From an uncultured Lachnospiraceae bacterium (GTDB taxonomy: Bacteria; Bacillota_A; Clostridia; Lachnospirales; Lachnospiraceae): 12,975 bases of DNA. Numbering within the stretch: the first letter of the stretch is position 1; each line of letters starts with the position of its first letter. The stretch is taken from assembly GCA_900555005.1 (NCBI GenBank), contig USJM01000032.1:1-12975 (forward strand), given 5' to 3'. The notes beneath the pieces were generated by a model. That model worked only from the letters and a program-made list of their open reading frames with translations, did not search any database and was not told the origin of the DNA. The translations under genes were made by a program, and so were the position numbers. Positions 8,490 to 12,975 of this stretch are shown in pieces.

Positions 8490-9422
8490 TCATGCTGCTA
8501 TGACGAGCCGTCCTCTGGCTCTGTCATACCGGTAGACACTATCGGCAAGCACCTCCTCCGGCGCAACCTTTGTTCGATTGATCCTCCGCACGATCCGGCT
8601 GATGGACTCCGTCTTCAGATGGGACCCTGCCGGAAGAACCATACATTCATGGATAGAACTCGGAATCACATAAAAGTCATCCTTCAGTTGGTCGGCAACC
8701 TTTCGCAGCACTTCCACATCCATCATCCAGACTGCCCCGTAGCTTCTCCTGGAATTGGTCAGTACAAATAGCTGAAGTCGTTTATCCATATCTTCGGAGT
8801 CAGCTTGTCCATCGCTGCATTCGGCCGTTCCATTCTCCGTTTCCTGACTGCTTCCCCGAAGTTCCGATATTAATTGTTCTGTTGTCATAAAATCTGCCGG
8901 GAGCAGCCGGCCCATATTCTTCATGGCCAGTCCGAGAAGCTCTTCCTTTTTCAACCTCATCTGCTGCATATGAAAGTTTCGCAGCAGAACAGTCCCAGAA
9001 CCGATCTTGATATCATCAATAAGCAGATAAAATACGACCGATAGGTTCAGAAATGGAAAATGTGGGCATTCCTTCAGAAATTCCTGGCTCCGGTCTGTAT
9101 TGACCAGACTGCATACAATCTGGTTTCTGATGTACGCCGGGTTCAGCAGTTTGTCCGGCTCAAGTTGTTCCGGCATTGATCTCATATAATAAGCAATAAT
9201 CGCATTCGCGATATCTTCGATCCCTGTCCCCTGGATATATTTCTGAAAGTAATACCGCAGATCAATGCATGGGCTTATGGATGTATCCCTTTTCTGGATA
9301 GAAAGATTATCCTGGACAATTCCATTGTATTTTCTGAGTTCAAACAGACGAACTTTGTACTCAGCACCAAGCTTCAGACCGATCAGTTCCGGGATCTCTT
9401 TTTTGAATGTACTGTAATCCAT
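8490..9422 (-). CDS. DUF5688 family protein
   Basis: The protein has 310 residues, no signal peptide and no membrane segment, so it is probably cytoplasmic. The C-terminal third (DDFYVIPSSIHECMVLPAG, INRTKVAPEEVLADSVYRYDR) matches my recollection of the DUF5688 family, which is widespread in Lachnospiraceae and has no established function. A FLNLSVVFYLLI segment near residue 125 is also family-like. An acidic, Ser/Gln-rich stretch near residues 190-213 is probably a flexible linker between N- and C-terminal parts. The start at 9422 follows AAAGGA. A predicted promoter about 200 bases upstream and the 13-base gap to the surface-protein gene suggest a two-gene transcript. No catalytic motif is evident. 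Confidence 0.8.
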   Translation of the reverse strand: MDYSTFKKEIPELIGLKLGAEYKVRLFELRKYNGIVQDNLSIQKRDTSISPCIDLRYYFQKYIQGTGIEDIANAIIAYYMRSMPEQLEPDKLLNPAYIRNQIVCSLVNTDRSQEFLKECPHFPFLNLSVVFYLLIDDIKIGSGTVLLRNFHMQQMRLKKEELLGLAMKNMGRLLPADFMTTEQLISELRGSSQETENGTAECSDGQADSEDMDKRLQLFVLTNSRRSYGAVWMMDVEVLRKVADQLKDDFYVIPSSIHECMVLPAGSHLKTESISRIVRRINRTKVAPEEVLADSVYRYDRARGRLVIAA

Positions 9423-9591
9423 AATTCCTTTCTACGGCAGACAGACTGGTGCCGCTCCAGAAGAAATGTCCGTGCTGCGGCATCAGACGACGGCGTGCAC
9501 GAAATCGATAGAAATGAAAAAGGAGAATTAGATTGAAAAAATGATGAAAAATACGAAAAGAAATAGAAACTCTAAAAGAAGATATAAGAAC

Positions 9592-9650
9592 CGGCAGGAA
9601 AGAATTCCTGTGTCGTCTTGAAAGAAGACTAACATAAGGCTTTCCTGCCG
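9592..9650. repeat. 11-bp perfect inverted repeat across the DUF5688 promoter
   Basis: CGGCAGGAAAG (9592-9602) and its exact complement CTTTCCTGCCG (9640-9650) are separated by 37 bases. A smaller inverted repeat, GTCTT/AAGAC, lies in the loop. The right arm falls in the spacer between the predicted minus-strand -35 and -10 boxes, and the left arm falls about 25 bases after the predicted start of transcription. It could be a pair of operator sites, or the base of a structured plus-strand RNA. Confidence 0.65.
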
Positions 9651-9659
9651 TCAAGTCAA
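9631..9659 (-). promoter_or_regulatory. Predicted promoter for the DUF5688-surface protein operon
   Basis: A -35 box TTGACT (9659-9654) and a -10 box TATGTT (9636-9631) are separated by 17 bases. Transcription would start near 9624, leaving a leader of about 200 nucleotides before the ATG at 9422. The leader is pyrimidine-rich on the coding strand between 9590 and 9510. The -10 matches the consensus at four of six positions. Confidence 0.5.
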
Positions 9660-9671
9660 AACATCAATTTT

Positions 9672-9699
9672 ACTGATTAAATCATGTAATCAGTTTTTT
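9672..9699 (+). terminator. Terminator-like hairpin with T-tract on the plus strand
   Basis: ACTGATTA (9672-9679) pairs with TAATCAGT (9687-9694) around a 7-base loop and runs into TTTTTT (9694-9699). The T-tract follows only on the plus strand, yet no plus-strand gene precedes it. On the minus strand the same stem could still contribute to ending the ung transcript, but there it is followed by AAAATTG. Confidence 0.5.
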
Positions 9700-9754
9700 A
9701 TTTATATTTTATAGTATATTTCTGACACATCGTGCTGTACAAAGTGTTTGTGTC

Positions 9755-10428
9755 TCATACATCCTCAATCTGCCAGTCAATCGGCGTAACACCATGTGCC
9801 TCCAGAAACCGATTGGTCTGGGAAAAAGGTTTGCTTCCGAAAAATCCATGATAGGCAGAAAGCGGACTTGGATGCGGCGACTTCAGAACAAGGTGCTCGG
9901 GATTGTCGAGCATGCTACATTTCGCCTGCGCTGCCTTTCCCCAAAGAATAAACACGATTGGCCTCGCCTGACCGTTTACCGCCGTAATCGCAGCATCCGT
10001 GAATTGTTCCCATCCAAGTCCTCTGTGAGAAAAGGCGTGATGGGCGCGAACCGTGAGTACCGTATTCAGCATCAGAACACCCTGCCTTGCCCATTTTGTA
10101 AGGTCGCCGTTGTTTGGAATCCTGCATCCGATGTCATCATGCAGCTCCTGATAAATATTCACAAGCGACGGGGGAATCGCAACTCCCGGATGAACCGAGA
10201 AGGACAGACCATTTGCCTGTCCCGCTCATGATAGGGATCCTGCCCCAGAATTACTACCTTTACCTTTGAAAGTGGAGTCAGGCTGAATGCCCGCAGGATA
10301 TCCCCTGCAGGCGGGTAAACCGTTTGGGTTCTGTACTCCTCATTGATCGTCTGATAAAGTTTTGCGTAATATGGCTTGCTGAACTCTGCCCTGAGTGATT
10401 GCATCCAATCGCTTCCTATTGCATCCAT
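9755..10428 (-). CDS. ung: Uracil-DNA glycosylase, family 1 (frameshifted)
   Basis: Ung removes uracil from DNA to start base-excision repair. The first frame (ATG 10428) reads through LGQDPYH, the catalytic water-activating motif with its Asp, then degenerates after HE. Adding one base near 10225 (GAG-CGG read as GAG-GCG-GGA) restores [20 protein letters not shown] and continues in the next frame through [23 protein letters not shown] and the second motif [14 protein letters not shown], ending IEDV at 9755. The repaired length of 224 residues is normal for the family. A GTG at 10461 overlapping the hisF stop is possible, but ATG 10428 after AGGAAGG gives the family-like N-terminus. It follows hisF by 29 bases. 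With the frame as given, no active enzyme would form, since the two active-site motifs are in different frames. Confidence 0.9.
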
Positions 10429-10457
10429 CCCTGTTTTTCCTTCCTGACAACGCCAGC

Positions 10458-11222
10458 TCACGAAAGCCTCACCGGAACTCCATGTTCCTTCAGGTAATCC
10501 TTAACCTGCCTGATTTCAAGTTCCTTATAATGAAAAAGGGAAGCAGCAAGCGCTGCGTCTGCCTTTCCCTCTGTCAGGGCATCATAGAAATCTTCCACTC
10601 TGCCCGCTCCTCCGGAAGCGATCACAGGTATACGGACCGACTCCGCAATCTTCCGTGTCAAATCGAGATCATAGCCGGCTTTCGTACCATCGCGGTCCAT
10701 GCTTGTCAGAAGAATCTCACCCGCACCAAGACCAAACGCCCTCTTTGCCCATTCAACAGCATCGATTCCCGTATCCTGTCGTCCTCCTGCTGTATAGACA
10801 TTCCAGCCTGTTCCATTCGGCCTTTTCCTTGCATCGATCGCGACAACAACACACTGAGCGCCAAACTTGTCAGCGGCCTGTGAGATTAATTCCGGATTTC
10901 TGACAGCCGCTGAGTTAATTGCCACCTTATCTGCTCCCGCTCTTAAAATCGCACGAAAATCCTCACAGGTTCTGACACCGCCTCCAACCGTGAATGGGAT
11001 AAAAACTCTCTCTGCCACCCTCCTGACCATGTCGATCACAGTCTCCCGGTGATCGCTTGTTGCTGTAATGTCCAGAAATGTCAGCTCATCCGCACCCGCT
11101 TCATCATAAGCCGCAGCCGCCTCTACCGGGTCTCCGGCATCCCGGAGCTTCACGAACTGTATCCCTTTTACAACCCTTCCGTCTTTCACGTCAAGGCAAG
11201 GTATGATTCTCTTTGTAAGCAT
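10458..11222 (-). CDS. hisF: Imidazole glycerol phosphate synthase subunit HisF
   Basis: HisF is the cyclase half of IGP synthase. It uses ammonia delivered by HisH to turn PRFAR into imidazole glycerol phosphate and AICAR, linking histidine and purine synthesis. The 254-residue length is typical. The catalytic pair Asp11 (IIPCLDV) and Asp130 (VVVAIDARK) is present. Phosphate-binding stretches of the TIM barrel are visible ([43 protein letters not shown]). The start [11 protein letters not shown] is the family start, with GGAGG 11 bases upstream. A small hairpin (CCAG-AAGG-CTGG) abuts this GGAGG. hisH ends 66 bases upstream. Confidence 0.97.
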   Translation of the reverse strand: MLTKRIIPCLDVKDGRVVKGIQFVKLRDAGDPVEAAAAYDEAGADELTFLDITATSDHRETVIDMVRRVAERVFIPFTVGGGVRTCEDFRAILRAGADKVAINSAAVRNPELISQAADKFGAQCVVVAIDARKRPNGTGWNVYTAGGRQDTGIDAVEWAKRAFGLGAGEILLTSMDRDGTKAGYDLDLTRKIAESVRIPVIASGGAGRVEDFYDALTEGKADAALAASLFHYKELEIRQVKDYLKEHGVPVRLS

Positions 11223-11288
11223 TCTGATACTGTCCTCCAGCCTTCTGGCTCAACAAGTTTACGGGCTGATCCCATACAAGATCTGAAA

Positions 11289-11915
11289 TCAGATGTGCAG
11301 GAAATTATCCAGGATTCTCAGTCCCCATTTGCCACTTTTCTCCGGATGAAATTGACAAGCGAACAGGTTGCCGCTTTCAACCCCGACGTCTATCTGTGTT
11401 CCATATTCACAGGTTGCCGTTACAATCGAAGGATTCCGTGCCTTCAGGTAGTAGGAATGGACAAAATAAACCTCCGTCCCTTCCGGAATTCCCCGATACA
11501 GCCTGCTTTTTCTCGGAAATGAAAGCTGATTCCATCCCATGTGCGGTACTTTTAATAAGCCATTCTTGTCGTCAATCTTCAGAATCTCGCCATCGAGCAG
11601 GCATAGCCCTCTGACATCCGTACCGTCCTGCAAAGCCAGGGATTCATCGCTGCGTTCAAAAAGTAACTGAAGCCCGAGACATATTCCAAGCAGTGGGATT
11701 CCGCGCTTTACAGTCTCCCGCAGCGTTTCATCCAGTCCAAAATCAACAAGCTTTTCCATCGCATCTGCAAATGCGCCGACCCCCGGAAGAATCACATGAT
11801 CAGCCTGAAGAATCTCAGCCCTGTCTCTGGTGAGAATTGTCTGATACCCAAGAAAAGCACAGGCTTTCTGGACACTCATGATATTCCCGGCATCGTAGTC
11901 TACAATTGCAATCAT
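11289..11915 (-). CDS. hisH: Imidazole glycerol phosphate synthase subunit HisH
   Basis: HisH is the class I glutamine amidotransferase subunit that releases ammonia from glutamine and channels it to HisF. It has 208 residues, the usual length. The triad is complete: Cys79 in GICLGLQLLF, His190 and Glu192 in FHPEKSG. The oxyanion-strand region LPGVGAF (43-49) and the HisH-typical PHMGWNQL (124-131) and YFVHSYY (150-156) are present. The ATG overlaps the stop of the upstream gene by four bases (ATGA), with GGAGG inside that gene, so translation is probably coupled. No other histidine genes are in the window. Confidence 0.97.
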   Translation of the reverse strand: MIAIVDYDAGNIMSVQKACAFLGYQTILTRDRAEILQADHVILPGVGAFADAMEKLVDFGLDETLRETVKRGIPLLGICLGLQLLFERSDESLALQDGTDVRGLCLLDGEILKIDDKNGLLKVPHMGWNQLSFPRKSRLYRGIPEGTEVYFVHSYYLKARNPSIVTATCEYGTQIDVGVESGNLFACQFHPEKSGKWGLRILDNFLHI

Positions 11916-12487
11916 GCATCCTCCTTCTGATCAGTCTTCACATCCCATTGTTTGAGTTTTTCGAGCCATTCAATCGAATTACACTTCACCGAATATGCAC
12001 GTCCTGTCTCAGCCAGCTCTTTCGGGAGCTGCGGCAAGGAAGCATGCACACGAATCAGGCTGCTTTTCATATTGAGCTGCGTAATCTTTTCAAACGGCCA
12101 TCGAATCAGTTCCGGTGAAACAAATCCTACACCCAATTCAAGAAGAAGCAGGCGATGACCAAGCGTCCCGGAGATCCATCTGAGATAAGTATTCCACTGC
12201 TCTTCACTGCACGAGTCGTTTTCCTTCGGACCATACGGCTCAGTAATAAAGAATGGAAGCAGTTTAGAGCGGAAGACAAGATCATCTGAATTCTGTGATA
12301 CAACAAAATACGTCTTGCCCCTTAAACATGGCGGAAGCATGTTCAGTGCTTTGACAATCCTGTCGCTTCTTTGAGATGTCCCATCCGACCGAAGCTCCTC
12401 GCCCAGACCAATCAGAACCATCTCAGCATCCCGAAAATGTTTTTCGATATCAGCCTCGAGCATAAGAACACTCTGACTCCTTTCCAT
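11912..12487 (-). CDS. Compact sirtuin-like protein, probably without deacetylase activity
   Basis: The protein has 191 residues. Three stretches line up in order with the sirtuin Rossmann fold: IGLGEEL (26-32) at the GAG motif, VVSQNSDD (62-69) at the TQNxD motif, and LLELGVGFVSPELI (115-128) at the GTS(L) motif, followed by WPFEKI, which I recall from Clostridia Sir2-like proteins. The catalytic HG motif is absent (ITEPYG stands there) and there is no Cys-x2-Cys zinc ribbon, so ordinary deacetylase activity is unlikely. A GTG at 12517 lies in the promoter -10 region, so the ATG at 12487 is preferred; its ribosome site is weak (AAGG). It is translationally coupled to hisH. The fold is an inference from motifs; the function is unknown. 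Confidence 0.6.
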   Translation of the reverse strand: MERSQSVLMLEADIEKHFRDAEMVLIGLGEELRSDGTSQRSDRIVKALNMLPPCLRGKTYFVVSQNSDDLVFRSKLLPFFITEPYGPKENDSCSEEQWNTYLRWISGTLGHRLLLLELGVGFVSPELIRWPFEKITQLNMKSSLIRVHASLPQLPKELAETGRAYSVKCNSIEWLEKLKQWDVKTDQKEDA

Positions 12488-12517
12488 GTTTTGCCTTAAA
12501 TAATTTTTACTTCCCAC

Positions 12518-12546
12518 AGTATACCATAGGTCGGAAGATATATAAA
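12518..12546 (-). promoter_or_regulatory. Extended -10 promoter of the sirtuin-like/hisH/hisF/ung transcript
   Basis: The -10 box TATACT (12523-12518) is preceded by TGG, giving the extended form TGnTATACT. A weak -35, TTTATA (12546-12541), lies 17 bases upstream, inside the T-tract of the rRNA terminator. Transcription would start near 12511, which rules out the GTG start at 12517. Confidence 0.65.
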
Positions 12547-12577
12547 AAAAGACTCCGGATTTCTCCGAAGTCTTTTA
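12544..12577 (-). terminator. Intrinsic terminator of the rRNA operon
   Basis: On the minus strand AAAGACTTCGGA, loop GAAA, TCCGGAGTCTTT form a 12-bp stem with one G-T pair, followed by a run of seven T. It lies about 90 bases after the 23S 3' end. Confidence 0.9.
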
Positions 12578-12663
12578 CCTGTATCTTGAAAACCGCACAC
12601 AAAATCGTTACCCTGACATTTCCCTTTTCTATCCGTTTTCCAAACTCACTTACCATTGTGCCT
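12578..12663 (-). other. Spacer after 23S rRNA, no 5S gene
   Basis: The 86 bases between the end of 23S and the terminator contain GTGTGCGGTTTTCAAGATAC, a tail sequence often seen at rRNA operon ends in Clostridia. No 5S-like sequence and no tRNA can be found here. Confidence 0.6.

Positions 12664-12975
<312 letters not shown>

Larger units (their letters stand above)
9423..9754. other. Intergenic region, 332 bases, A/T-rich
   Basis: No convincing protein gene is present. It holds the predicted minus-strand promoter, the 11-bp inverted repeat, the plus-strand terminator-like hairpin, and a short inverted repeat GACACA/TGTGTC (9724-9729, 9749-9754) directly after the ung stop. A purine-rich plus-strand tract runs from about 9505 to 9590. 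The open frame across 9361-9654 has low-complexity Phe/Arg-rich sequence and is not supported. Confidence 0.6.

Noticed and set aside
3064..9422. Complete pilus operon with its own sortase
   Set aside because: No sortase motif (TLxTC) or signal peptidase is present in any frame of the window. Only one sortase substrate is seen.
9361..9654. 97-codon minus-strand frame before DUF5688
   Set aside because: Most of it is Phe/Ser/Arg low-complexity sequence from the pyrimidine-rich leader and it overlaps the DUF5688 start in another frame. Only the short zinc-ribbon-like stretch is noted.

Overview
All genes in this window lie on the minus strand, so it reads from high to low coordinates. The mix points to a Lachnospiraceae-type bacterium (Clostridia, Firmicutes): strong GGAGG ribosome binding sites, a DUF5688 protein, a Clostridia-style LigA, and a sortase-anchored SpaA/Cna-B surface protein with a TGD-type sorting signal. 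The family-level assignment is inferred from gene content, not from a search.

Layout in transcription order: (1) 12975-12541 holds the 3' end of a 23S rRNA gene and a strong intrinsic terminator, with no 5S rRNA gene between them. (2) 12526-9755 holds an extended -10 promoter, then a compact sirtuin-like protein whose stop overlaps the hisH start, then hisF, then uracil-DNA glycosylase (ung), probably one transcript. HisH and HisF together make imidazole glycerol phosphate synthase of histidine synthesis. (3) 9754-9423 is an A/T-rich intergenic region with a predicted promoter, a striking 11-bp inverted repeat across that promoter, and a plus-strand terminator-like hairpin with no visible partner gene. 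(4) 9422-3064 holds a DUF5688 gene and, 13 bases later, a very large cell-wall-anchored surface protein. That protein has a signal peptide, a thioester-domain-like head, about 12 Cna-B/SpaA isopeptide domains and a C-terminal sorting signal, now divided over three reading frames. (5) 3045-2909 holds a promoter and tRNA-Arg(CCG). (6) 2851-1 holds a membrane-anchored SH3b protein, an RluF-like pseudouridine synthase, and the N-terminal half of NAD-dependent DNA ligase (ligA), cut by the window edge.

The main caution is that four reading-frame breaks occur in three genes: the SH3b gene, the surface protein (twice) and ung. Each is repaired by adding one base, and in each case the protein continues perfectly in the next frame. 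This uniform pattern looks more like systematic single-base deletion error in the assembly than gene decay, so these genes are best read as probably intact in the organism until reads are checked.

The most interesting biology is the large multi-domain adhesin with its DUF5688 partner, the sirtuin-like protein that lacks the catalytic residues yet is coupled to hisH, and the inverted repeat at the promoter of the adhesin operon.
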